DNA from: Cytophagales bacterium
GTDB taxonomy: Bacteria > Bacteroidota > Bacteroidia > Cytophagales > Cyclobacteriaceae
Assembly (NCBI GenBank): GCA_027317105.1
Contig: DAHVFH010000162.1
Span: forward strand, 1 to 29,482
DNA: 29,482 bases
Direction of reading: 5' to 3'
Part shown: piece by piece, positions 15,913 to 25,096 of the stretch
Layout of the letters: the number at the start of each line of letters is the position of its first letter
How positions within the stretch are numbered: the first letter of the stretch is position 1
Translations under genes and position numbers: made by a program
Notes under the pieces: generated by a model
Database searches by the model: none
The model's input: the letters and a program-made list of their open reading frames with translations, nothing else
What the model was told of the DNA's origin: nothing

Positions 15913-16163
15913 ATGTCCAAAAAAATTCCTGCAATCGTTTGTATATCGTCTATTTTTAATGTTGTAGCTCGTATTAGGTTAATAAATTATTTTAGTTAAA
16001 TGGCATTTTTTGGCCTGAAAATCAATACTTCGAAATAAAATTTTGTAATTTTTGTGATTACTTACTAATAATTGTTAGTTAATTATCTACCCGGAACTTT
16101 GTTTTATATTTTTTTGCCATAAATTGCGCTACTTAATTAATTAACATAACCTTAACCTAACCT
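15913..16163. other. AT-rich leader region before the susC gene
   Basis: About 250 nt of AT-rich sequence with no convincing gene. I find no exact TAnnTTTG box at the proper distance, only approximations such as AATTTTTG near 16050. Short repeats of TTAATTAA occur just upstream of the start codon. The locus may use a regulated or ECF-type promoter, which cannot be assigned from sequence alone. Confidence 0.3.
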
Positions 16164-19100
16164 ATGAAGAAGTTTTTATTAATGTGCTTCTCATTCTGTT
16201 TCGCGATCAGTGTATGGGCGCAAGACAGGGTGGTAACGGGAAGGCTTACCTCTAAAGAAGATGGTACAGCCTTGCCTGGCGTGAATGTTGTTGTAAAGGG
16301 TACAACAAATGGAACGGTAACTGACTCCAACGGTAATTACAGTTTGTCAGTACCTTCTTCCGGAGCTACGCTCATCTTTTCTTTTATCGGATTGGAATCG
16401 CAAGAAGTTGCTGTCGGTGAGCGCTCGGTATTAGATATTTCCCTCGCCTCTGACATCAAACAGCTTCAAGAAGTGATCGTCACAGTGGCTGGGGGTATCC
16501 AAGCAAAACAACGCGATCTTGGAACCTTCAACACGGTTGTAGATCCTCAACTTCTCACTCCAGGAAAGGCGGTGAATATTGCACAAGGATTGCAAGGAAA
16601 AGTTGCTGGTCTGCAAATTAACTTGACGGGCAGCGGAGTAAATCCTAATTTTAGTATTGTCCTTAGGGGTGCGCGCTCCTTGACAGGAAATAACCAGGCC
16701 TTGATTGTGCTGGATGGTACTATTGTTCCGAATTCGGTTTTACAGAACCTGAACATGAACGATATTGAATCCATCAATATCCAAAATGGTGCTGGTGCGG
16801 CTGCCATCTATGGCTCACAGGCCTCCAATGGGGTAATGATGATTACCACAAAAAAGGGAAGAAGTGGGAAAGTGGAAATTACCGCTTCGCAAAATACCCA
16901 ATTTCAACAAGTTGCCTTCTTGCCAAAATTTCAACAAGGATTTGGTGCCGGTGGCTCGGGTTATGGCGTATCCCCAAATGGTGCAGGGTTCTTTTCTCAG
17001 TATGAGAACCAATCGTATGGCGATGCGTTTGACGGGTCAATGAGGCCTTTAGGGCCGCCACAACAGAACGGTTATCAGGAATACGCCAAGTACAGTTATG
17101 TGAAGAATGCCCACTCGAAGTTTTGGGATATTGGCCAAACTAACCAGACAGACTTGTCTTTTTCCACTGGCGATGATAAGTCTTCCCTTTTTGTTTCTGG
17201 TCAGTACGTTACGGTAACCGGCAATACCCCCGGAGATAAATTCACCCGGGCTAACTTGCGGGTGAACGGCACGCGCAAAATCAGTGATAAAGTTAAGGCT
17301 GAGTACAATGCAGTGTATGCACCTAACACCTACGACATAACTACCGCCACCGGCACGATTTATGATAACATGCTAAACATGCCAGGTAACGTTGACGTAG
17401 CTAGATATAAGAATTGGCAGGCACCTGGCTTTGGTCCGAATGCCGTAGGCAATCCCGACAATTTTTATAACCCTTGGTATGGAAACCCTTATTTCACGGC
17501 AGCTGATAATCGGCAAAAGACCAACAATAATTATTTAACGGGCAACTTGAAAATCGATTTCGAACCGATTAAGGGGCTAGTGTTTACAGCACGGCAGGGA
17601 ATTACAAGTACAATCCAAACTTCAAAGTCGACAACGGCAGCATACAACTATTCAGACTATGCACAGCATACGTGGAATAGCGCGAAAGTGAACATTCCAG
17701 GTACTGATCAGGAATCCCTAAGCTCAACGATAACAGCAATTTCAGATTTCTTTGGCCAGTATAAAAAGTCATTTGGCGATTTCCATTTAAATGTTTTGGC
17801 AGGATCGCAGTTGATTGCCAACAATGGAAAGTACATGACTACTTATATTGGCGGAATGGTGGTGCCCGGATTGTTTAACCTTAGCAATGGCACAGGAAAC
17901 CCTACTTATAGTGAAGTTGATTATGTAACGCATCTGGTGGGTGCGTATGGACGGGTTTCCTTAAACTATAAAGATTTCCTTACCGTTACAGGCACAGGTC
18001 GAAATGACTGGGACTCCCGGCTCAACAAGAGTAACCGGTCGTTCTTCTATCCATCGGCAGAAGTTGCTGCCGTACTGAGCGATGCGTTTCCTTCAATCAA
18101 GGACAACAGCGTTATTAACTTCTTAAAAGTACGCGGAGCTATTTCGAAGGTTGGGCAGGTAAACATCGGAAGTAATATTACGCAAGGGGGAACATCGTAT
18201 AATGTGAATGGAGCCTACAAGACCTTGCCGGTATTTGACAGTAATGCCAGCAATGGTTTATCAAATGGATTTCCCTATGGATCCACCGCGGGTCTTTCTT
18301 TGAATAACGGCTTGGTTTCGAATAACCTTAAACCTGAGTTTACGAGCCAATACGAATTTGGAGTTGACGCAAACCTTTGGCGAGACAAAATCGTAACGAG
18401 CGTGACCTGGTACAATTCACAAACTACCAATCAGACCATTACGACATCAGTATCAAACTCTACCGGCTTTAGTTCTCTTTTGACCAACATTGGTGCTACG
18501 GCAAGCAGCGGTCTTGAAACCAATTTTCATATTACACCAATTAAAACGGCTGATTGGACGGTAACCGTAGGTGGAAACTACACCTATTTAGTGAATACGG
18601 TTAAAAACATTTCAGCTCAAGTGCCCGCTGTTATATTGCAAACCTCTAGCAATGGGGCCATAGCGGTTTCATCTGCCGTTGCCGGAAAGCCTTTTCCGGT
18701 AATAATGGGAACGGATTACACACGGAATGCACAGGGGAAGGTAATTGTGGATGCCGTTACCGGTTTACCAACCGTTAACCCTAATAACGTGATCCTTGGA
18801 AATGCGACCCCCAGAAACCGTATTGGGGCAGATGCCGTGGTCACTTATAAGTCGTTCCGGTTTTCTATTTTATTCGCCTACCGTGGCCAATACAGTGTTT
18901 ATAATGGTATAGGACAAAATTTGGATTGGTCTGGTGCCGGCTATAGAAATGCCGTTTATGATCGCAAGAGTTTTGTATTCCCTAACTCGGTGATACAAAA
19001 TGCCGATGGAACATTTACTGATAACAAAACCGTGGCCATTGTCAATGGAAATGGTAACAATGGTTTCTGGTCAGACGGTATTAACAGGAACACCTCCTCT

Positions 19101-19391
19101 AACTACATGTCATCGGGCAATTTTATTAAGCTCCGTGAGGTTTCACTTTCGTATGATTTGTCATCCCTGGTTTCAAAAATGGGATCTAAGTTTATAAAAG
19201 GAGGGTCAATCAGTGTTCAAGGACGTAATCTCTTTTTGTGGATGGCTAAGGGTAACTATTATACTGATCCGGAGTATAACGCCGGGGCGAGCTTAACCAA
19301 TAGCCAGGCTACCAACGGAATGGGCTTGAATGACGCTACGGCAACGCCCCCTGCACGATACTTTGGGGGAACTCTTTCCCTGAAATTCTAA
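16164..19391 (+). CDS. SusC/RagA-family TonB-dependent outer-membrane transporter
   Basis: This 1075-residue protein imports oligomeric nutrients across the outer membrane using TonB energy. A signal peptide (MKKFLLMCFSFCFAISVWAQ) is followed by a CarboxypepD_reg-like domain at about 22-100 (VVTGRLTSKEDGTALPGVNV). Next come the SusC junction QLQEVIVTVAG, the plug with NIAQGLQGKVAGLQI, VLRGARSLTGNNQALIVLDG and GAAAIYGSQASNGVMMITTKKG, and a long beta-barrel closing with GGTLSLKF. The terminal Phe is typical for outer-membrane insertion. A SusD gene follows after 51 nt, completing the transporter pair. No glycoside hydrolase is nearby, so the substrate (glycan, peptide or other) cannot be named. 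Confidence 0.95.
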   Translation: MKKFLLMCFSFCFAISVWAQDRVVTGRLTSKEDGTALPGVNVVVKGTTNGTVTDSNGNYSLSVPSSGATLIFSFIGLESQEVAVGERSVLDISLASDIKQLQEVIVTVAGGIQAKQRDLGTFNTVVDPQLLTPGKAVNIAQGLQGKVAGLQINLTGSGVNPNFSIVLRGARSLTGNNQALIVLDGTIVPNSVLQNLNMNDIESINIQNGAGAAAIYGSQASNGVMMITTKKGRSGKVEITASQNTQFQQVAFLPKFQQGFGAGGSGYGVSPNGAGFFSQYENQSYGDAFDGSMRPLGPPQQNGYQEYAKYSYVKNAHSKFWDIGQTNQTDLSFSTGDDKSSLFVSGQYVTVTGNTPGDKFTRANLRVNGTRKISDKVKAEYNAVYAPNTYDITTATGTIYDNMLNMPGNVDVARYKNWQAPGFGPNAVGNPDNFYNPWYGNPYFTAADNRQKTNNNYLTGNLKIDFEPIKGLVFTARQGITSTIQTSKSTTAAYNYSDYAQHTWNSAKVNIPGTDQESLSSTITAISDFFGQYKKSFGDFHLNVLAGSQLIANNGKYMTTYIGGMVVPGLFNLSNGTGNPTYSEVDYVTHLVGAYGRVSLNYKDFLTVTGTGRNDWDSRLNKSNRSFFYPSAEVAAVLSDAFPSIKDNSVINFLKVRGAISKVGQVNIGSNITQGGTSYNVNGAYKTLPVFDSNASNGLSNGFPYGSTAGLSLNNGLVSNNLKPEFTSQYEFGVDANLWRDKIVTSVTWYNSQTTNQTITTSVSNSTGFSSLLTNIGATASSGLETNFHITPIKTADWTVTVGGNYTYLVNTVKNISAQVPAVILQTSSNGAIAVSSAVAGKPFPVIMGTDYTRNAQGKVIVDAVTGLPTVNPNNVILGNATPRNRIGADAVVTYKSFRFSILFAYRGQYSVYNGIGQNLDWSGAGYRNAVYDRKSFVFPNSVIQNADGTFTDNKTVAIVNGNGNNGFWSDGINRNTSSNYMSSGNFIKLREVSLSYDLSSLVSKMGSKFIKGGSISVQGRNLFLWMAKGNYYTDPEYNAGASLTNSQATNGMGLNDATATPPARYFGGTLSLKF

Positions 19392-19442
19392 TGCTTTCGT
19401 TAAAGTAACAATACGAATTAAGAACATTAATCATTTTTGAAA

Positions 19443-21074
19443 ATGAAAAAAATAACAATATTAATCTTCTCGATGCTGGCCATGATTGGAGTTGGCTGCA
19501 CCAATTATTTGGATATAAATACTAATCCAAATCAGGCCGTGACGGCTACGCCGGGTTTGGTTTTACCACAGGCGTTGGTCGCCACTGCCCTTAATTTGAA
19601 TGGCCCGACCAATGGTGCAAGTGACTACAACTCCTACGGTGCTCAGCTTGGCGGCTATGCCGCCAACGCTGGTGGTTACGGCGGTTTTAATGAATTGGTA
19701 TCCTACCGATACACCTCCGCTAATTACGCTGCACTATGGAGTGACACGTACGATAATTTGGAGGATTACCAATATATAATCAATAATACTACTGGTAGTT
19801 ACCCTAATCTTTATTACAACGCAGTGGCTACCATCATGCGCGTGTATAACTTTCAGTTGTTGGTGGATACCTATAATGATGTTCCCTATAGCCAGGCCTT
19901 GCAAGGTTCTGCAAATTTGGCACCAGCCTATGATAAGGGAGCTACTATTTATGCAGGTTTAGCGGTGGAACTGGATTCGGCCATGGCAAGGATTAATAAA
20001 GGGCTGTCTGCTACAGTATCCCCTACGCCCATCGCGAGTGCTGATGCGCTTTTTGGTGGAAACATGACTTCATGGCTTCAGTTGGCGAACACCATCAAAT
20101 TAAGGCTCGTTATTCGTGGTGGAAGTAAGGTCACGTTTGCCAATACTTCTTTTGACCCCATGGGTTTTCTTACTACTGATGCACTGATTAACCCATCGAA
20201 CACAGGTGGTACGGGATTTGCCAGAGATAACAATCGGCAAAATCCTGCGTGGAATACCTATGGCTGGACCTATCAGGGTGCCGCTGCCAGAAAATCTTGG
20301 ATCCCCACTACCTGGATGATGAGTTTCTATAATGGAAAGAAACTGACAGACTATGCTAGAGGTTTGGTCTGTTATTATCATTTTAAGCGCAAAAGTTTTG
20401 GGGTTACCGTTTATGGCGACAGCATTTCTAACCAACTCGGTGACGAAAGCAATACCAACCCAGCCTGCCCTAGTGGAAGTTTCTGGTATTCGGGCACCAA
20501 TAGAACCGGAACGGCAGCAGGAAATTCAGTTGGTATTTTAAAAGGTCCCACGGCAGGTGTACCCATGTTTACGGCCGCTGAGAGTTATTTTCTTCAAGCT
20601 GAAGCCGCTGTTATTGGCCTTGCCATTCCGGGGGGCGCTGGACCTAGCGCCAGCTTTAATAATGGCATTGTGGCCTCCTTTAATTATTTGTACCAGATGC
20701 CTAATGGCACGGTAGTTGGCGACCCTGCGGGAGATGCGGCAACGTATATCGCGAATAATGCCGGGAATTATCTGGTTGATTTTACGGCAGCGAATACCAC
20801 CGATAAGCAGCTTGAAGCGATAATTACACAGAAGTATATTGCCTTAAATTTTGTGGAAAGTGCGGAAGGCTGGAACGAATATAGAAGAACCGGTTACCCT
20901 AAGGTGTCGGGTACAAGCGCTACTACTACCTTTGCATCCATTGTTTCGCAAAGCACACGCCCTGATCGGTTGCCCGCCAGAATATTGTATCCTTCTACCG
21001 AGACAACTTATAATCCAGCTAATGTGCCGCAAGGCATAGATGTATTCAACTCTACTATCTTTTGGGCTAAATAA
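19443..21074 (+). CDS. SusD/RagB-family surface nutrient-binding lipoprotein
   Basis: A 543-residue lipoprotein that caps the SusC channel and captures substrate at the cell surface. The signal peptide ends in the lipobox GVGC, and TNYLDINTNPNQA right after it is typical of SusD-like proteins. Further matches are the helical LWSDTYDNLEDYQYII region, MRVYNFQLLVDTYNDVPYSQAL, WLQLANTIKLRLVIRG and the C-terminal EAIITQKYIALNFVESAEGWNEYRRTGYP. This looks like the SusD-like_2 subgroup. ATG 19443 is preferred over an in-frame TTG two codons upstream. It is in an operon with susC and the two lipoproteins downstream. Confidence 0.93.
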   Translation: MKKITILIFSMLAMIGVGCTNYLDINTNPNQAVTATPGLVLPQALVATALNLNGPTNGASDYNSYGAQLGGYAANAGGYGGFNELVSYRYTSANYAALWSDTYDNLEDYQYIINNTTGSYPNLYYNAVATIMRVYNFQLLVDTYNDVPYSQALQGSANLAPAYDKGATIYAGLAVELDSAMARINKGLSATVSPTPIASADALFGGNMTSWLQLANTIKLRLVIRGGSKVTFANTSFDPMGFLTTDALINPSNTGGTGFARDNNRQNPAWNTYGWTYQGAAARKSWIPTTWMMSFYNGKKLTDYARGLVCYYHFKRKSFGVTVYGDSISNQLGDESNTNPACPSGSFWYSGTNRTGTAAGNSVGILKGPTAGVPMFTAAESYFLQAEAAVIGLAIPGGAGPSASFNNGIVASFNYLYQMPNGTVVGDPAGDAATYIANNAGNYLVDFTAANTTDKQLEAIITQKYIALNFVESAEGWNEYRRTGYPKVSGTSATTTFASIVSQSTRPDRLPARILYPSTETTYNPANVPQGIDVFNSTIFWAK

Positions 21075-21085
21075 ATCCAACAACT

Positions 21086-22006
21086 ATGACACGAAAACTA
21101 ATAATAAAAATATCGGTCTTTATTGGGGTGGTGCTTTCGATATCATCATGCCTACTTGAGGGCAATCAACTAAATTTGCCTCCCGGAGGAGGAGGAGGAT
21201 CATTTCTTTTAATGACCTATAACACCGGAGCGAATTCTGCGAATACAAATTCAGGGATATCACCTACTGCTTTCTCGAACTGTGCCTTATCATTTCCAGC
21301 AACCCACAAGCTGGATTCCGCCAACTTTGCGGTAACCCTTCAGGGCCCGGTGCTGAGCAAGGATGTAACGGTGACCATTAAAATCGATAATAGCAGGTTA
21401 CTTGATAATTTTGCTACGGACTCGATTCCGTATGTGGCTTTGCCTGATTCTACCTATAGCTTTTCAAGCTTAACGGGTGTAATTAAAGCAGGAAAAACGT
21501 ATGCTCAGTTCACGTTGTATATCAAGCCCAACAAAATCAATGCAGCGGATAATTTTATGTTGCCCATCACCGCTACCAATGACAGTAATTTGCCGATAGC
21601 AACCAATTATCAAACTATCTACATTCATGCGATTGGTAACCCAATAGCGGGTGGATACACTTGGAACTTTACCCGGTGTAGTACTCCTGATTGTGCTAAT
21701 GGACCTGACGGGACTTCATTTTCGGGTGCCAGTACCATCTTCTCACCAGTTAATCCTACTACGGTTAGGGTTCCGACGGGATACTATACGCAGCCTAGTT
21801 ATATTATCACTTTCACCAACACGGGCGGTGTATTGAGCAACTTTCAAGCAATAATTGATCCGGTTGCGGTGGCCAATGACTGGACGCCTGTCGGGGTGAC
21901 TATTGCTAGTGGCCCAACTATTTTAGTGGAAAACAACAACACTAAATTTACTTTACATTACACGACTGCAACAAGAAATTGTACGGACGTGTATATTAAA
22001 AACTAG
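21086..22006 (+). CDS. SusCD-associated lipoprotein, DUF1735-like
   Basis: This 306-residue protein has a signal peptide and lipobox (SISSC), then a poly-Gly stretch (PPGGGGGSF). An immunoglobulin-like DUF1735-type region follows: VTVTIKIDNSRLLDNF, LPDSTYSFSSLTGVIKAGKTYAQFTLYI, and LPITATNDSNLPI. The last third (YTWNFTRCSTPDCANGPDG onward) is a separate beta-rich domain with several Cys residues. Such proteins accompany SusCD pairs and are thought to bind the substrate at the cell surface. It begins 11 nt after the SusD stop, so it is part of the same transcript. The ligand is unknown. Confidence 0.7.
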   Translation: MTRKLIIKISVFIGVVLSISSCLLEGNQLNLPPGGGGGSFLLMTYNTGANSANTNSGISPTAFSNCALSFPATHKLDSANFAVTLQGPVLSKDVTVTIKIDNSRLLDNFATDSIPYVALPDSTYSFSSLTGVIKAGKTYAQFTLYIKPNKINAADNFMLPITATNDSNLPIATNYQTIYIHAIGNPIAGGYTWNFTRCSTPDCANGPDGTSFSGASTIFSPVNPTTVRVPTGYYTQPSYIITFTNTGGVLSNFQAIIDPVAVANDWTPVGVTIASGPTILVENNNTKFTLHYTTATRNCTDVYIKN

Positions 22007-22039
22007 GCGGTGTAAAGTTTAAATCTTAATTTAACTATT

Positions 22040-22825
22040 ATGTATAAAACAAAATTCAAATTTTTAATAGCAATAGGCGTTACTTTGCTATTCGCCACCT
22101 GTACTAAATTAGAGACGATCTCTGTAAACACCAATATTTTTGGTACCGCGGTGGATTTATCGGGATCTACACTTTCAGCAGATCAGTTAACATCCGTTGT
22201 CTATTTTTCCACTGATAACGGGGCCACTTTTGTGCAGTACCCAGTGCTGCAGAATGGGCAAAAGTTTATGGCAAGAGTTTTTGATACTAAATTAAAAGGT
22301 GGCGCAGGGCTGTTTTTGAGAAACACCATTTCAACTAAAGCGGATAGCCTTACTGGAATGCCATTTTTTACGATGGATTGGTCGGGTTCAGTTCCGGCAC
22401 CCACCAGTGGAGGCACAACGGATACCCCAGAGTTTACCTTTAATGGAGCCAATTCAATTACCACAAAGGTGACAAACACCTATTGCGCTTTTAATCCATC
22501 TTCATGGACGGGTGTTTGGGGCGGGGATGAAGTAGGCGCATGTTGTGGAGGTACGGATAAAAATAATATTACACAGGACTCTTCTAATCCTAATAAATTT
22601 TGGATGGATAACTTTTGGGGTGATCATGTTCCTGCGTATATAATTTTTACTCCATCAACTAATTTTCATGATCAGGTTGTAACGTTGCCCAAACAAACTA
22701 CGGCTGATCCTGGTGTTGCCTCTGGCACTGGAACCTATGATCAATGCAGCCAAACATTCACGATTAACACAACTTATGTAGCCTTTGGAGGAACATATGT
22801 CTGGCAGTACAATTTTCATCGTTAG
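22040..22825 (+). CDS. Accessory surface lipoprotein of the SusCD operon
   Basis: I do not recognise a named family for this 261-residue protein. It has a lipoprotein signal peptide (LLFATC), a beta-rich middle, and a C-terminal domain beginning SSWTGVWGGDEVGACCGG with several Cys and Trp residues (YCAF, ACC, DQCS), as in barrel-like domains of other SusCD accessory lipoproteins. Two Cys residues adjacent at ACC are unusual for an extracellular protein unless disulfide-bonded or metal-binding. It is the last gene of the operon, 33 nt after the previous stop and directly before a strong terminator. Confidence 0.65.
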   Translation: MYKTKFKFLIAIGVTLLFATCTKLETISVNTNIFGTAVDLSGSTLSADQLTSVVYFSTDNGATFVQYPVLQNGQKFMARVFDTKLKGGAGLFLRNTISTKADSLTGMPFFTMDWSGSVPAPTSGGTTDTPEFTFNGANSITTKVTNTYCAFNPSSWTGVWGGDEVGACCGGTDKNNITQDSSNPNKFWMDNFWGDHVPAYIIFTPSTNFHDQVVTLPKQTTADPGVASGTGTYDQCSQTFTINTTYVAFGGTYVWQYNFHR

Positions 22826-22838
22826 TTTCATTTGAGGT

Positions 22839-22880
22839 AAAAGATAAAGGCTGCTTAAGAGCAGCCTTTATCTTTTATAT
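22839..22880 (+). terminator. Strong terminator of the SusCD operon
   Basis: AAGATAAAGGCTGCT (22841-22855) pairs perfectly with its complement at 22860-22874 around a TAAG loop. Two further A-T pairs extend the stem to 17 bp. The 3' arm ends in TTTT. This is the longest perfect hairpin I found in the window. Confidence 0.9.
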
Positions 22881-22949
22881 TCTTCCAAATAGTGTTTTAT
22901 GAGATCCTCTCTTTCAAAACCAGACAATTAAATTTTTATAAAATCGAAC

Positions 22950-23602
22950 AATCGCCAAAAATTTATTCTCAAAATTGCCCATGCCAATGAAAAAGTAGAA
23001 AACCTTAAACTTCAAAATGAAGTCATCAAACATATTTCGCAAAAAGAAACAGGCCTCCAAATTTCCACTTTGGTAAAGTCAATTCAAGATAAAAGAAATT
23101 TTGGAAATTGAAAATGAAAAAATAGGTCCACGAGTGGCGCGTTTACTCACATGGGTGGAAGGTCTCGTGTTGGCGGAAGTGAATCCTCATAGTCCGTTGC
23201 TTCTTGAACGATTAGGCGAATTATGCGGCAAGCTCAGCCTTCGCTTTCTGACTTTGATCACCCTGCTGCGCATCGCTTCATGAAATGGGTGCCTATTTAA
23301 AAGCCGCACTTAAAAATTTAATGAAAGAATTTGAAATCATTGGCGATGTGCGCGGCCCTGGGTTGTTCCTCGGTTTTGAATTAGTGAAAAGCAGGGAAAT
23401 AAAAGCACCCGCTTCTAACCAGGCTTCTTATTTGGCCAACCGCATGCGCGACAAGGGCATATTGATGAGCACAGATGGTCCTTTTAATAATGTGTTAAAG
23501 ATAAAACCACCAATGGTGTTCTCAATTTCCAATGCCGATTTTCTATTAGAAGCAATAACCCTGGTTTTGAAAGAGGATTTTATGCAGTGTCGCCTTTTAT
23601 GA
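22950..23602 (+). pseudogene. Remnant of a kinase-M23-class III aminotransferase fusion gene with internal deletion
   Basis: Three pieces match the two ends of a large fused enzyme known in Bacteroidota and other bacteria: aminoglycoside-phosphotransferase-like kinase, M23 peptidase, then class III aminotransferase. Piece one (from 22962) reads FILKIAHANEKVENLKLQNE. An extra base near 23088 shifts into piece two, IENEKIGPRVARLLTWVEG and VNPHSPLLLERLGELCGKL. Another shift leads to SDFDHPAAHRFMKW at 23247-23288, the end of the preserved kinase part. Immediately after, in a third frame, GAYLKAALKNLMKEFEIIGDVRG and ILMSTDGPFNNVLKIKPPM (23285-23602) give the aminotransferase C terminus. The M23 domain and the PLP lysine region are missing, so no activity remains. 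Confidence 0.8.
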
Positions 23603-23630
23603 ATAATGGCAAATCGTAACGACAAGTAAT

Positions 23631-24212
23631 TTATTTCTCCGGGCTGATCATAATATGGGCGCGGTGCGTGCCTGCATCCATAATCCAAGGCAGCCCTGGC
23701 CCAAACGGTTTCGCTGGCAATCCTGTACTTTCTGCAGTAGCGTAGGGGATATAAACCACCGAGCGCAGGTATCCATCTTTTGCCTCACCGGTAGCGGCAT
23801 TATATTTTTCTTTGTCTGCCGAGTAAACAAATAGTGTAGCGGGTTGTATGTTCATAATCAGTTTCCCACTCTTGACTTCGGCCTCCCGAGTATTGAAGAT
23901 CTCCTCATAGGTTTTTCCTTCCTTTTTTAATTCCCTTCCTCGTGCCATAAAGGGATCGAGGCTTTTATGATAACAGGCCACATTTAGCCCGGGCTGGTTA
24001 GGGTCATCAGCTAGGCAAACCATTTCATTTTCGCCTTTGCGCAAAACAATAAACTCACCTTTAGGCGAATAACCATAGACCATTGCTTTGTCTCTGGATT
24101 CATCGGGGCAGGCTAGTAGCGCAGTTTTGATTTGAACTTCGGTTGATGGAATGGTTTGACAGCCTGCTGTTCCGCTGAGGCCGAGAATAAGAAGGATTAA
24201 TGTATTTTTCAT
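23631..24212 (-). CDS. Secreted lipoprotein of unknown function
   Basis: The 193-residue product starts MKNTLILLILGLSGTAGC, a lipoprotein signal with lipobox at Cys18. An in-frame ATG 48 nt further upstream would place 16 non-signal residues in front, so I prefer 24212. Visible blocks are MVYGYSPKGEFIVLRKGENEMVCLADDP, split by charged loops, FMARGRELKKEGKTYEEI in the middle, and PFGPGLPWIMDAGTHRAHIMI at the end. The last block carries Trp, His and Arg residues that look conserved, but I cannot assign a family or reaction. It ends 28 nt from the convergent aminotransferase remnant. Confidence 0.7.
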   Translation of the reverse strand: MKNTLILLILGLSGTAGCQTIPSTEVQIKTALLACPDESRDKAMVYGYSPKGEFIVLRKGENEMVCLADDPNQPGLNVACYHKSLDPFMARGRELKKEGKTYEEIFNTREAEVKSGKLIMNIQPATLFVYSADKEKYNAATGEAKDGYLRSVVYIPYATAESTGLPAKPFGPGLPWIMDAGTHRAHIMISPEK

Positions 24213-24284
24213 TATGGTTGATTTAAAGATCGAAGTTAAGAAATATAAATTGGATGCCATCCATCTGATCGCAACACCGAAACA

Positions 24285-24919
24285 TTATTCTCTGGTGATC
24301 TTCTGAATTTCGGAAATTTTAAAAACGAAAATACTACCATCAGCGGTTTGCAGTTTAACATGACTTGTGGGATCTTGTTCGATGAGTATTCCTTTAATCT
24401 TGCTCCCATTTTTCAAGTACACGACATCGACTGGGAAATCATTTTCAACTGCTGCGAATTGGAATCACAGCCGGTATAGTGGATAAGATAGCCAAAATTC
24501 TTGTAACTGTATTTAGAGACGCCTTTTTCCTGAAAGTCAGGTTTCCAAAAGGCACCAGTAACCAAGTCCACGACCAAGCCCCACGGCAGCGGTACGCCAC
24601 CCGATTGTCCCGTCCAACCTATCAAGGTGCCCACAAAGGCCCATCCCCGAAATACGCGAAAGTGATAATCAAATTTTTGTTCCTCACAGCCAGGCTCTTT
24701 GATAGTGAGCGAAAATTTGTGCGCCTGATTGCGTTTTACTTTGAAGGTAGCTCCCCCACTACCCATCTTTTGGCCTTGGTAAAAAATTTCAGCCTTGGGA
24801 CTGCCGTTCACTAAAACATGCGCATTGTATTTTGACCCGCCAACAATGGTTGCGCAATGGGTCAGATGTAACAATATTCCGACAAAAAAAAGTGAAAATA
24901 TTATTCTTGGAACTTTCAT
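24285..24919 (-). pseudogene. Lipoprotein with C-terminal frameshift
   Basis: From ATG 24919 an open frame of 168 codons (to 24413) encodes a lipoprotein signal (LLHLTHC), then ATIVGGSKYNAHV and a membrane-like GWAFVGTLIGWTGQSGGVPLPWGLVVDLVTGAFW, and finally NFGYLIHYTGC. The tail after this Cys looks unrelated. In another frame of the same strand, ENDFPVDVVYLKNGSKIKG, IEQDPTSHVKLQTADGS and FVFKISEIQKITRE continue to TAA at 24287-24285. That segment is a common C-terminal module of Bacteroidota membrane-associated proteins and has no start codon of its own. A shift of one base near 24447 most simply joins them. Function is unknown. The alternative is a sequence error. Confidence 0.6.
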
Positions 24920-25096
24920 CGGTTCTGGAAATGGCTAGAAATATAGCTGATAGGTTAGATTACTGCAAGGTAAAAATAGACAGCGATAAATTGATAATCA
25001 TGCGTGTCCGGTACTTAACATAATCATTCGCACACCTAGGAAGGAACTGAATATTAAAATCTTGAAGGAGCGAAGTACCTTAGCTTGGATGGCGAA

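Noticed and set aside
15700..15999. A 99-codon frame overlapping rpmA and running past its terminator
   Set aside because: It is out of frame with rpmA, crosses a clear terminator and has no recognisable features.
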